From contig CALATR010000202.1 of assembly GCA_937891875.1 (NCBI GenBank), positions 1 through 9,138 on the forward strand: a stretch of 9,138 nucleotides of DNA, in the 5' to 3' direction. Numbering within the stretch: position 1 is the first letter of the stretch; the number at the start of each line of letters is the position of its first letter. Shown one piece after another: positions 1 through 6,895 of the stretch. Origin of the DNA: an uncultured Pseudomonadota bacterium. GTDB lineage: Bacteria; Myxococcota_A; UBA796; GCA-2862545. A program made the position numbers and the translations under genes. The notes under the pieces were generated by a model. The model made no database searches. It had not been told where the DNA came from and was given only the letters and a program-made list of their open reading frames with translations.

Positions 1-2
1 AC

Positions 3-239
3 GACGCGTCCAAGGTGCACGGCGGCCGCCTCACCCGCACCGATCTCGCCGCCACCATCGACCGCATGCTGCCGATGACCCCCGACGAGCGCCGCGAGGC
101 CACCCCCGCCGCCCCCGATCGCGCCGACTATCTGCTCGCCGGCGCCCTCATCCTCGACCGCGTCCTCGGCCTCGCCCGCCGCCCGTCCCTGGTCGTCAGC
201 GACCGCGGCCTGCGCTTCGGTGTGCTCGCGGAGGAGTGA
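3..239 (+). CDS. Ppx/GppA-family phosphatase, C-terminal fragment (5' end outside window)
   Basis: Only the last ~78 codons are present; the frame is open to the left edge and ends in TGA. The visible part has the ending typical of the exopolyphosphatase / guanosine pentaphosphate phosphatase family: an acidic 'P.DERRE' stretch, then 'RADYLLAGALILDRVL' (family pattern R.D.i.aGa.il..ll), then 'VVSDRGLRFGVL' (family pattern vSd.GLReGll) just before the stop. Family members hydrolyse terminal phosphates from polyphosphate or pppGpp and use an actin-like ATPase fold. The catalytic and nucleotide-binding motifs lie in the missing N-terminal part, so Ppx and GppA cannot be told apart. It is followed by tRNA-Gly on the same strand, 62 nt downstream. 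An internal ATG at 15 is not the real start, because the family motif block is continuous with upstream sequence. Confidence 0.8.
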   Translation, partial: DASKVHGGRLTRTDLAATIDRMLPMTPDERREATPAAPDRADYLLAGALILDRVLGLARRPSLVVSDRGLRFGVLAEE

Positions 240-263
240 GCGCCGAGAGGTGAGCACCGGCTC

Positions 264-291
264 TTGCCCCGGCTCCGCCACCGGTTACAGC
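264..291 (+). promoter_or_regulatory. Possible weak sigma70-type promoter for tRNA-Gly
   Basis: TTGCCC (264-269) is followed after 16 nt by TACAGC (286-291). A start a few bases later would fall just before the mature tRNA 5' end at 302, as is usual for tRNA genes. The -10 matches consensus at only 3 of 6 positions, so this is a weak guess; read-through from the phosphatase gene is an alternative. Confidence 0.25.
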
Positions 292-301
292 GGCCGGCAC
301 C

Positions 302-374
302 GCGGGAATAGCTCAGTTGGTAGAGCACGAGCTTCCCAAGCTCGGGGTCGCGGGTTCGAATCCCGTTTCCCGCT
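302..374 (+). tRNA. tRNA-Gly (anticodon CCC)
   Basis: The full cloverleaf can be drawn by hand. Acceptor GCGGGAA (302-308) pairs with TTCCCGC (367-373), and the discriminator base is T374. The D arm is GCTC/GAGC (311-314 with 323-326) around AGTTGGTA. The anticodon stem CGAGC/GCTCG (328-332 with 340-344) encloses the loop TTCCCAA, giving anticodon CCC at 335-337, which reads GGG glycine codons. The T stem GCGGG/CCCGT (350-354 with 362-366, one G-U pair) encloses TTCGAAT. No CCA end is encoded, so it would be added after transcription. Length is 73 nt with a short 5-nt variable loop, and no intron. A strong hairpin follows directly. Confidence 0.96.
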
Positions 375-375
375 T

Positions 376-405
376 GAAGCCGGAGGTCGCAAGGCCTCCG
401 GCTTC
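376..405 (+). terminator. Intrinsic terminator hairpin after tRNA-Gly
   Basis: GAAGCCGGAGG (376-386) and CCTCCGGCTTC (395-405) form a perfect 11-bp stem around an 8-nt loop, starting 2 nt after the tRNA. The following TTCGT is a poor T-tract, so termination may be only partly rho-independent. Such a hairpin could also act in tRNA 3'-end processing. Confidence 0.75.
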
Positions 406-467
406 TTCGTGGATCGATCGGGAGAGTCAGGCGCGCACCGGGTCGTCTGGCCCAGGTCGCGTAGCTT

Positions 468-485
468 CGAGCGGGGGAGTGGAGG
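468..485 (+). repeat. 18-bp direct repeat, copy 1
   Basis: CGAGCGGGGGAGTGGAGG occurs here and, identically, at 540-557, with a 72-bp period. It is part of the first + oriented unit of the composite element. Confidence 0.85.
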
Positions 486-539
486 GACGGTCTCGCGGTC
501 TGACCTGAGGTGGAGGTCTCGCGCGACGTCGCGTTTCTG

Positions 540-557
540 CGAGCGGGGGAGTGGAGG
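540..557 (+). repeat. 18-bp direct repeat, copy 2
   Basis: This is a perfect second copy of the 18-mer at 468-485. It sits directly before the GTCTCCA array. A degenerate copy in the opposite orientation lies next to the TGGAGAC array at about 757-773. Confidence 0.85.
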
Positions 558-561
558 CCCG

Positions 562-592
562 GTCTCCAGTCTCCAGTCTCCAGTCTCCAGTC
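562..592 (+). repeat. Heptamer tandem array (GTCTCCA) x 4.4
   Basis: Four perfect GTCTCCA units (562-568, 569-575, 576-582, 583-589) are followed by a partial GTC. Positions 560-583 are the exact reverse complement of 733-756, a 24-bp perfect inverted repeat. Read as codons, such heptamers give peptides like LETGDWR, which explains protein-like reading frames here that are not genes. Confidence 0.95.
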
Positions 593-732
593 CTACGGCA
601 GCGGAACCACCGCGATCGACGCGGTGCAGCCCAAGAACGAAGCCACCGCGCGCGACGGCACGGCATGCATTCCAGAGGCGCTGGGATTGCAACCGACTCC
701 GCTGGCCTCGACCCCTCCCTGGCCGGCCGAAG

Positions 733-755
733 CTGGAGACTGGAGACTGGAGACC
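733..755 (+). repeat. Heptamer tandem array (TGGAGAC) x 3, inverted partner
   Basis: Three perfect TGGAGAC units (734-740, 741-747, 748-754), flanked by C on both sides, form the reverse complement of the array at 562-592. An RNA from either strand could pair the two arrays in several registers, enclosing a loop of about 150 nt. Confidence 0.95.
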
Positions 756-774
756 GCCCCTCCCCTCCCTCGCT

Positions 775-800
775 GGAAGTCACGCGAACTCACGCCAGAC
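775..800 (-). repeat. 26-bp repeat copy A (right arm)
   Basis: This 26-mer begins GGAAGTCACGCG and ends CACGCCAGAC on the + strand. It matches 822-847 at 24 of 26 positions, with a 47-bp period. Its reverse complement is the start of the degenerate unit also seen in the left arm. Confidence 0.85.
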
Positions 801-821
801 CTGGCTGGCCCGCCCCTCGCC

Positions 822-847
822 GGAAGCCACGCGACCTCACGCCAGAC
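822..847 (-). repeat. 26-bp repeat copy B (right end of composite element)
   Basis: This second copy of the 26-mer differs from 775-800 at two positions. Its reverse complement pairs with the left terminus near 445-468, so it forms the outer right end of the inverted element. Confidence 0.85.
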
Positions 848-859
848 GGCGCTGTCTCC

Positions 860-1336
860 TCACCACGCCCGATCCCCCCTCCCCAGCAGCCGCAGCTCCT
901 CGTCCGCCAGCGCGACCTCGTAGGCCTCTCCTCCAGGCGTCACCCGGATCAGCAGGTAGCGCACCGCCTCGTGGTCCTGGGGGGGCAGGCGGGTGGACAT
1001 GGGGGCGACCGCGTGGTTGCGGATGCGCAGCCACAGGCCGTCCGTGGGGCGCTCGGTGGTTCGGGTGGCGGCGGTGACGCGGCCCTCCGGGTCGACCGTG
1101 AGCTCGAGGTAGCCGTGGTCCTCGGTGCGCACGCGCCAGCTCTCGCCCATGACCGCGCTGGAGACGGGCTCTCGCAGGTGCAGGTTGATGAGGTCGCTGT
1201 CGTCGCCGCCCAGGTGCTCGACCGGCAGGTAGACCGGCGTGCCCTGCATGCGGTCGAGCTCGAGGTAGCCGGCGAGGCCGAGGGTGGCGCCCACGCTGAC
1301 CAGGGTGGCGAGGGCTGCGAGGAGGCGTCCGATCAT
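860..1336 (-). CDS. GDYXXLXY-like membrane-anchored protein (degenerate motif)
   Basis: The gene encodes 158 aa. An N-terminal hydrophobic helix (about residues 4-24, 'LLAALATLVSVGATLGLAGYL') acts as a signal anchor, and the remainder is probably periplasmic. The region 'VYLPVEHLGGDDSDLINLHL' (35-54) sits where GDYXXLXY proteins carry their namesake GDYxxLxY motif; here it is degenerate. 'GLWLRIRNHAV' and the C-terminal 'GEAYEVALADEELRLLG' also resemble the family. Context strengthens the call, because GDYXXLXY proteins commonly follow DUF2157 and DUF4401 genes. The function of the family is unknown. The ATG start (1336) overlaps the upstream stop as ATGA and has GGAGG 7 nt before it. The in-frame open region further upstream (to about 2626) is an antiframe shadow, since the DUF4401 frame is the coding one. 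It is the last gene of the block, ending 12 nt from the inverted-repeat element. Confidence 0.68.
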   Translation of the reverse strand: MIGRLLAALATLVSVGATLGLAGYLELDRMQGTPVYLPVEHLGGDDSDLINLHLREPVSSAVMGESWRVRTEDHGYLELTVDPEGRVTAATRTTERPTDGLWLRIRNHAVAPMSTRLPPQDHEAVRYLLIRVTPGGEAYEVALADEELRLLGRGDRAW

Positions 1337-2436
1337 GCGGCCACCTCCGCGGGGTCTTCGTCCACCTTCACGGCAGAGCGCAGGTAGAACCGGAGGACCA
1401 GGAGGATGACCCCCGAGCCGATCAGGGCGAGCGCCTTGAGTCCGACCGGCCACTCGAACGCGGTGTAGGCCCACGAGCCGTAGGCGACGAGCGCGATGAT
1501 GGAGGCGACCAGCACGGGCAGGTGGCGGGCGAGGAGCGCCAGCAGCATGAAGGCGAGGGCGACCGCGAGTCCGGGCATGGACAGGCCGACCGCGGCCAGC
1601 AGGATGGCCCCGAGCAGGCCGACGATCCAGTCGACCGGCCGCGCGTCGACCCGGGCGAGGGTCCACGCGGTCACGCCCAGCGCCAGGGTGCCGGACGCCA
1701 CGCCGACGACCAGGATCCAGCCCTCCTCGGCCCAGCCGGTCCAGAAGCGCGCCATGCCGCCCAGCGCGTAGAGCACGAAGCCGAGGCCGATGGGGCCGAG
1801 GATCTCGCGCAGGGGCGTGCCGGCGAACACCGGGCGGGCGGCGAGGGAGGCGGCGCCCAGGGCGACCGCGAGGCCGGTGACGACGTCGCGGACCGGCCAC
1901 AGGTCGAGGTCGAAGGAGATGGCGGAGAGGCAGACGCAGACGATGATGACGCCGAGGGTGCGGTGCCAGCGGTCGGGGTAGACCAGCAGCAGGAACAGCT
2001 CGAGCACGCCCATGATGGCGGCGACGATCGACATCTCGCCGGGGCCACCGGGACCGTTCATGCCGATGAACATGACGAGGCCCAGCAACAGCAGCTGCTT
2101 GCCGGCGATCATGCCGGCGAAGAGCAGCGGGTCGAGCCAGTCGCCCATGCGTTCGGTGCGGGCGATGCGAGCGATGACCGCGGCCACCGTGATGAGCACG
2201 CCGGGCAGGACGAAGGCGACCGCCGACGACAGCGCGCCGAGGGGGGCGCAGGTGCAGGAGAGCACGTTGCCGGCGAACAATCCGCCGATGAACAGCGCGC
2301 CCTTCACGTACCAGGGCACCGGCACCGGCAGGGCGCGCGCCCCCTCGACGATCGCGTCCTCGTCGATGGGCTCGGTGAGATCGCCCTCGGTCTTCAGGTG
2401 GGTCAGCACCGCGCCGAGATCGGGCCACCAGATCAT
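1333..2436 (-). CDS. DUF4401-family integral membrane protein
   Basis: The gene encodes 367 aa. A soluble N-terminus (1-43) with 'LTHLKTEGDL' and 'PVPVPWYVKGALFIGGLFAG' resembles the DUF4401 start, in which a short amphipathic helix precedes 'PWY' and the first membrane helix. About ten hydrophobic segments follow, such as 'AFVLPGVLITVAAVIARIA', 'QLLLLGLVMFIGM' and 'VLELFLLLVYP'. A polar cytoplasmic tail ends in 'VDEDPAEVAA'. An unusual CTC pair of cysteines (61-63) lies in the loop after the first helix. The protein probably sits in the inner membrane; its biochemical role is unknown. The ATG start (2436) overlaps the DUF2157 stop by 4 nt (ATGA) and has GGAGG 7 nt upstream. Its own stop overlaps the next start in the same way, so the three genes are very probably translationally coupled. 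Confidence 0.78.
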   Translation of the reverse strand: MIWWPDLGAVLTHLKTEGDLTEPIDEDAIVEGARALPVPVPWYVKGALFIGGLFAGNVLSCTCAPLGALSSAVAFVLPGVLITVAAVIARIARTERMGDWLDPLLFAGMIAGKQLLLLGLVMFIGMNGPGGPGEMSIVAAIMGVLELFLLLVYPDRWHRTLGVIIVCVCLSAISFDLDLWPVRDVVTGLAVALGAASLAARPVFAGTPLREILGPIGLGFVLYALGGMARFWTGWAEEGWILVVGVASGTLALGVTAWTLARVDARPVDWIVGLLGAILLAAVGLSMPGLAVALAFMLLALLARHLPVLVASIIALVAYGSWAYTAFEWPVGLKALALIGSGVILLVLRFYLRSAVKVDEDPAEVAA

Positions 2437-3509
2437 GCGCCCACCTCCGCGACCGGGTCGTCAGCGGCGGGCTCGTCGTCGTCCTTGGGGAGCTGGCGGC
2501 GCCAGCCCCACAACAGCCAGCCCGCCGAGGCGGCCAGCTGCACGATGACGAACAGGCCGATGGGCAGGGTGGCGAAGATGGCGAGCACCTCCACCTGGTC
2601 GATGAACTCGACGAGCACGCGCACACAGGCGGTGGTCGTCAGCACGATGAGGGTGAGCAGCTGGATGGCGACCGGGAACGGGCCCCAGCGCTTGAGCAGG
2701 AAGCCCGCGTGCACGACCAGGCCGATGACGACGTAGAGCACGGTGCCGATGGGGTCGATGACCGAGAAGAGCTCGGTGTCGTCCCACAGGTGCAGGGTGA
2801 CGACCTCCATCGGCCACCAGGTGATCAGGATCAGGGCGGGAGCGAGCAGCACCTGGCGCACCCAGACCCGGGTGCCCCTCAGGCCGGCGAGGGCAGCGGC
2901 GCCCAGCGCAGCCCAGGAGAGGGCGTGCACCCCGGCAAACCCGCCGATGACGAGGTCGTAGAGGAAGGGCGCGTCGTCGGGCGCGATCGAGGAGAGCATG
3001 GAGCCCAGGGTGACGTCGACCGCGATGACCACGCCGATCCAGGCGATGTCCATGCGCGACGCCAGGGCCCAGAACGCCGACAGGCCGGCCCACAGCGCGA
3101 ACAGCGGCCAGGCGTCCCCGTTGGTGGGAAAGGCGAGCCCGACGGCCAGGAGCGCGCCCAGGGTGAGCGGGATTCCGGCGGTGGCAAGCACCCTTCCGGT
3201 CAGGCCCTTCGTGCCGGCGACCAGCGTCGCCAGGCCGCACACGAGCACCGGGGCGACGCCGACGAGCACCTTGGAGAACCGCCCCAGCTCGGACCAGTTG
3301 AAGGCGACGACGTAGAGCACGCCGGACACGATGAGGGTGATCCCGAGGACCAGCGCCAGGGGATCGAGGATCTGGCGCCAGGTCGCGGGTGGCAGCGGAC
3401 GGGCGATCCACCACGCCGCCTCCCGGTGCGCCTCCACGGGGAGCGCACCGCTGCGGCGCAGGGCCTGCAGCAGATCGGGTGTCGCCGCGCGCTGTCGGGG
3501 ATCGCTCAC
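2433..3509 (-). CDS. DUF2157-family integral membrane protein
   Basis: The gene encodes 358 aa from a GTG start (3509), with GGAGG 4 nt upstream. The N-terminal ~45 residues are soluble ('LLQALRRSGALPVEAHREAA'), the typical DUF2157 helix pair. The first membrane helix 'LALVLGITLIVSGVLYVVAFNW' follows, leading into 'FNWSELGRFSK' (about 69-79), which matches the family's conserved '.NW..l....K' region. About nine more hydrophobic segments follow. The tail 'PKDDDEPAADDPVAEVGA' is acidic and polar. The molecular function of DUF2157 proteins is unknown. The gene lies 77 nt downstream of tolB on the same strand. I see no convincing terminator or promoter in that gap (3510-3586), so read-through from tolB is possible. 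The stop overlaps the DUF4401 start by 4 nt. Confidence 0.8.
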   Translation of the reverse strand: MSDPRQRAATPDLLQALRRSGALPVEAHREAAWWIARPLPPATWRQILDPLALVLGITLIVSGVLYVVAFNWSELGRFSKVLVGVAPVLVCGLATLVAGTKGLTGRVLATAGIPLTLGALLAVGLAFPTNGDAWPLFALWAGLSAFWALASRMDIAWIGVVIAVDVTLGSMLSSIAPDDAPFLYDLVIGGFAGVHALSWAALGAAALAGLRGTRVWVRQVLLAPALILITWWPMEVVTLHLWDDTELFSVIDPIGTVLYVVIGLVVHAGFLLKRWGPFPVAIQLLTLIVLTTTACVRVLVEFIDQVEVLAIFATLPIGLFVIVQLAASAGWLLWGWRRQLPKDDDEPAADDPVAEVGA

Positions 3510-3586
3510 ACCACCTCCGACGGGACCCTACCCGAAGGGCGGGGTGCAGAGGTGACAGGTGATTGCCGCGCGGAACTGTCGGCCAG

Positions 3587-4888
3587 CTACCTGCGGGGCG
3601 ACCACACCGGCTGGGTGTAGCCCCCGCCGTTTGTGAGCTGCACCTGGTGGCGGCCGTTCGACGTGGCCAGCCAGATCTCCGAGGTGCCGGAGCGGGTGCT
3701 GCTGAACACCAGGTAGCGGCCGTCGGGACTCCACGAGGGGTCCTCGTTGTCGCCCATGTTCTGGGTGATCCGCGCGGTGCGTCCGGTGTCCAGGTTCGCC
3801 ACGAAGACGTCGAAGCGAGGATCGCGGCCGACAAATGCGATGTGGCGGCCGTCGGGGGACCACACCGGGTCGGTGTTGAAGGTGCCCTGGCGGCTGATCC
3901 GCTGGGCGGCGCCGCCGGTGGCCGGCATGACGAAGATCTGGCTGCCGCCGCTGCGCTCGCTCGAGAATGCGATCCGGCTGCCGTCGGGGCTCCAGGCGGG
4001 TCCCACGTCGATGCCGCCGCCGGTGGTCAGGCGGTTGAGCACCTTGCCGGTGCGCGCGTCGAGCACGTAGATGTCGGCGTCGCCGTTCTTGGAGCGGGAC
4101 AGGGCGACCTTGTTGCCGTCGGGCGACCACGCCGCACCGATGTTGATGCCGGGGGAGGCGGACAGGACCCGGGTGCGGCCGGTGGCCAGCTCCTTGACGT
4201 AGACGTCGGGATTGTCGCGCTTGTAGCTGGTCCAGGCGATCTGCCCGCCCGTGGGCGACCACGACGGCGACAGGTTGATGCTGCCGTTGCGGGTCACGTG
4301 CACGAGGCCCTGGCCGTCGATGTCGAAGACCACGATCTCCTTGTTGCCCCGGTGGCGGACCGCGGCGATCTTGCTGCCGAAGAAGCCGGCGTCACCGGTG
4401 AGGGCCAGCAGGATCTCCCGGGCGATCGCGTGGCCGAGCGCCCGCTCCTGGCCGGGACGACCGTTGAAGCGCCGCGCGGCCAGCTTGTTGCCCGAGTTGA
4501 CGTCGTAGATCCAGACCTCGGCGGCCATGCCGGACGGCCCGTCGTTCACCGCGATCTTGGCCAGGCCCGACGCGCGCAGGGTGCGCCAGTCCTGGAAGTC
4601 GAAGGTGCCCTCCGCGACGCCGCCGCTGTCGATGGTGGCGGCCGGGTCGATGATCTTGAAGTTGCCGGTGAGCTCGAGGTCGCGCTCGACCACCGCCCAG
4701 ATCTCCCGCGCCTTGCTGGAGTTGCCCTGGGCGTAGGGCAGCCCGAGGGGCCACGACTTGTCGCCCGCGCCGATGGTCACGAGGATGGGCCCCGAGGGCT
4801 CCTCGGCGACGGCCGGCGTGCTCAAGAGCGTCATCGCCGCGAAGACGGCCAGCAAGGCTGCAAAGAAGGCGCGATGCAAGGCGTTCAC
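3587..4888 (-). CDS. tolB: TolB, periplasmic beta-propeller of the Tol system
   Basis: The gene encodes 433 aa, close to the ~430 aa of known TolB proteins. TolB works in the periplasm between TolA and Pal and supports outer-membrane constriction and integrity. A signal peptide is visible ('FFAALLAVFAAMTLLSTPAVA', cleavage likely after residue 28). The N-terminal D2-like domain ('LGLPYAQGNSSKAREIWAVV', 'LTGNFKIIDPAA') is followed by a six-bladed propeller marked by WSPTG, WSPDG (four times) and a final WSPRR. The start is ambiguous: GTG at 4888 overlaps the tolA-like stop as GTGA, but GGTGGA lies directly against it. TTG at 4879 has the same GGTGGAG 8 nt upstream, an ideal spacing, and would shorten the protein by only 3 residues without harming the signal peptide. 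The gene is followed by a DUF2157 gene rather than pal. Confidence 0.95.
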   Translation of the reverse strand: MNALHRAFFAALLAVFAAMTLLSTPAVAEEPSGPILVTIGAGDKSWPLGLPYAQGNSSKAREIWAVVERDLELTGNFKIIDPAATIDSGGVAEGTFDFQDWRTLRASGLAKIAVNDGPSGMAAEVWIYDVNSGNKLAARRFNGRPGQERALGHAIAREILLALTGDAGFFGSKIAAVRHRGNKEIVVFDIDGQGLVHVTRNGSINLSPSWSPTGGQIAWTSYKRDNPDVYVKELATGRTRVLSASPGINIGAAWSPDGNKVALSRSKNGDADIYVLDARTGKVLNRLTTGGGIDVGPAWSPDGSRIAFSSERSGGSQIFVMPATGGAAQRISRQGTFNTDPVWSPDGRHIAFVGRDPRFDVFVANLDTGRTARITQNMGDNEDPSWSPDGRYLVFSSTRSGTSEIWLATSNGRHQVQLTNGGGYTQPVWSPRR

Positions 4889-5729
4889 TCCACCGTGAGG
4901 TTGAACACGAATCCCTGCCGGAAGAGGTCCTGCAGGTGGGCGGGGGGCGGCGGGAACCGACCGACCGACTCTACTGCGCGCTCGGCCGCGCCGTCCCAGC
5001 TTGCATTGCCGCTGCGTGTCACCCAGCTCCACGACTGCACCTCTCCGGTATCGACGTCGAAGCGCACGCGGATCTTCGCGGAGAAGGGCGGGTCGGCGTT
5101 GCGGAGCTGGGGCAGCGGGTTGAAGTTCTCGTAGACCTGCTTGCGGCAGCGGTCGATGTAGCGGGCCGCCTCGGGGTCGCTGATCCCGTTGCCACCGAGG
5201 TTGATCCGATCGCTGGTGGTCGAGTCCGGGTCGCCCGCCTGGTTGTTCTCGGTGCCCAGCTGGGAGTCGAGCATGGCCTGGCGGAGCAGGTCGCGCTTCC
5301 GCTTCTCCGCGTCCTGATCCTGCTGGGTGTTGGTCGGATCGCCCTTCACCTCCTCGGCGTCCTCGGTCTTGAACTCGAGGTCGCTGGGGTTGGGGACTTC
5401 CTCGGCCTCTGCGGTGCCCTGGTCGGCGGCGCCGGCGTCCTCGACCGGGTCGGGAGCCTCGAGATCGGTGGGCGCCTCGGGCTGGGCGGTGTGGGTCGCC
5501 ATCTGGGTCATGGCCGCGTCGATGTGGGCCTCGGAGATGAGCGACACCTCGATGGTCTCGAAGTCCTGGGGCGGCGGCGCGAACATGCCGAACAGCGCAG
5601 GGATCAGGTAGAACGCCGTGAACAGAACGATGTGCCCGAGGGCGGCGAGCACGGCCAGGCCCGCGAGGGCGAGCAGCTCGCCCATCACCTCGTCCCGTCC
5701 GAACGCGTTGCTCGCGTGGGTGGTCGCCA

Positions 5730-5730
<1 letters not shown>
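4885..5730 (-). CDS. tolA: TolA/TonB-like periplasm-spanning protein
   Basis: The gene encodes 281 aa. A short cytoplasmic N-terminus is followed by one membrane helix (about residues 18-48, 'LLALAGLAVLAALGHIVLF'). A long acidic, Pro-rich linker (about 83-175) comes next, then a folded C-terminal domain (about 186-281) with 'RYIDRCRKQVYENF' and 'AKIRVRFDVDTGEVQSWSWV', the pattern of TolA/TonB C-terminal domains that contact TolB, Pal or outer-membrane partners. Its position between tolR and tolB makes TolA the best call. It is shorter than E. coli TolA (421 aa) and lacks the Ala/Lys-rich helical domain, so sequence alone would also permit a generic TonB-like protein. The ATG start overlaps the tolR stop by one base (TGATG) and has AGGAGG 4 nt upstream. 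The stop overlaps the tolB GTG as GTGA. Confidence 0.85.
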
Positions 5731-6176
<446 letters not shown>

Positions 6177-6180
6177 CCGA

Positions 6181-6885
6181 TCACCTCAGGCGGCGCTTGA
6201 CGATGTTGAGGAAGTCCGCGGAGAAGTTGTCCATCTCCGTGTGCAGCACCCGCAGGCGGGCGTTGAAGTAGTTGTACGCCATGACCGCCGGGATGGCGGC
6301 GACGAGGCCGACCGCGGTGGCGATGAGGGCGTGGGCGATGTCCGGGCCGACGACCTGGATGGTGGCGGCCTCGGCCTCGCCGAGCTTGTTGAACGCCTGC
6401 AGGATGCCCCAGACGGTGCCGAACAGGCCGATGAAGGGGGCGGTCGAGCCGGTGGTCGCGAGGAACGTGGTCCAGCGCTCGAGGGAGGTCATCTGGGACT
6501 GGGCGGTCCGCCGCAGGGTGCGCTCGAGGTTGTCCGCAGCGCCCTCCTGGTTGCCTGCCTTGGTGACCCGAACGAGCTCCTGGTAGCCGGACTTGAAGAC
6601 GAGGGCGACGGGAGAAGGGCCGTAGGAAGCCAGGTTCTCGTAGACCTCGTCCAGGCGCTTGGCCTTGAAGAAGGCGTCGAGGAAGCGCGACGAGCGGTTC
6701 GTCGCCAGCAGGATCTGCACGCCCTTGAGCAGGATGATCGCCCAGCAGACGATGCTCATGAGCACGAGCAGCAGCAGCACGCCGATGACGATCGGTCCGC
6801 CGCCGAGCAGGAGCTCGAACAGGTCCATGTCACCGGTCGCGGCGGGCACGGGGTTGACGAGCCAGGCCTCGACGAGGACTTCCAC
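6181..6885 (-). CDS. tolQ: TolQ, MotA/TolQ/ExbB-family proton channel
   Basis: The gene encodes 234 aa (E. coli TolQ has 230). Three membrane helices are visible: about 31-53 ('PIVIGVLLLLVLMSIVCWAI'), about 140-165 and about 186-205. The family signatures are 'APFIGLFGTVWGILQAF' (149-165, with the channel threonine at about 157) and 'ALIATAVGLVAAIPAVMAYN' (186-205, threonine at about 190). The cytoplasmic loop between helices 1 and 2 carries the usual basic helices ('NLERTLRRTAQSQM'). It forms the stator channel with TolR in the inner membrane. The start chosen is GTG at 6885, with GGAG 5 nt upstream. ATG at 6828 ('MDLFELLLGG') lies closer to where many family members start but has only a weak GGTG before it. 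It is the first gene of the minus-strand block. Confidence 0.95.
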   Translation of the reverse strand: MEVLVEAWLVNPVPAATGDMDLFELLLGGGPIVIGVLLLLVLMSIVCWAIILLKGVQILLATNRSSRFLDAFFKAKRLDEVYENLASYGPSPVALVFKSGYQELVRVTKAGNQEGAADNLERTLRRTAQSQMTSLERWTTFLATTGSTAPFIGLFGTVWGILQAFNKLGEAEAATIQVVGPDIAHALIATAVGLVAAIPAVMAYNYFNARLRVLHTEMDNFSADFLNIVKRRLR

Positions 6886-6895
6886 GGATGCTCCA

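Larger units (their letters stand above)
445..847. repeat. ~403-bp inverted-repeat composite element with TIR-like ends
   Basis: The gene-free region between the tRNA terminator and the last gene of the minus-strand block is organised as a large imperfect inverted repeat. The left end (445-468, beginning GTCTGGC and containing AGGTCGCGT then GCTTC) matches the reverse complement of the right end (823-847) at about 21 of 25 positions with one gap. Four degenerate ~50-bp units share a core like GTCTGRC..TGAGGTCGCGT..CTTC..GCGAGGGGG: two on + (from 445 and 498) and two on - (ending at 847 and 800). Heptamer arrays lie inside the arms, and the centre (about 593-732) is unique sequence. No open frame here has protein-like composition. 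The right end lies only 12 nt from the stop codon of the GDYXXLXY-like gene. No clear target-site duplication is visible. It may be a MITE-like or dispersed intergenic repeat, or a bidirectional transcript-end structure; the function is unknown. Confidence 0.65.

Noticed and set aside
562..754. Heptamer arrays as a CRISPR array.
   Set aside because: The units are 7 bp with no spacers and the two arrays face opposite ways; no cas genes are nearby.
445..847. Inverted-repeat region as a retron-type non-coding RNA.
   Set aside because: No reverse transcriptase gene is adjacent, and the repeat architecture with four units does not match an msr-msd layout.
220..1077. + strand frame running through the tRNA gene and the repeat region.
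   Set aside because: It crosses a tRNA and a terminator, and its peptide comes largely from heptamer repeats and the antisense of the last operon gene.
860..2626. A single 588-codon open frame on the minus strand covering the GDYXXLXY-like gene and most of DUF4401.
   Set aside because: Only the last 158 codons look like a protein. The rest is Arg/Pro/Ala-rich antiframe sequence, while DUF4401 in another frame has membrane helices and an ATGA junction with GGAGG.
1522..2736. Long + strand frame opposite DUF4401 and DUF2157, rich in Asp, Gly, Gln and Glu.
   Set aside because: It is the antisense image of hydrophobic coding sequence in a G+C-rich genome. It has no recognisable domain and no fitting ribosome binding site.
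3510..3586. Terminator or separate promoter between tolB and the DUF2157 gene.
   Set aside because: Only a short, imperfect C/G-rich hairpin without a T-tract is visible, and no convincing -35/-10 pair.
3563..5134. Long + strand frame opposite tolB.
   Set aside because: It is an antisense shadow of tolB; the WSPDG propeller repeats and signal peptide are on the minus strand.
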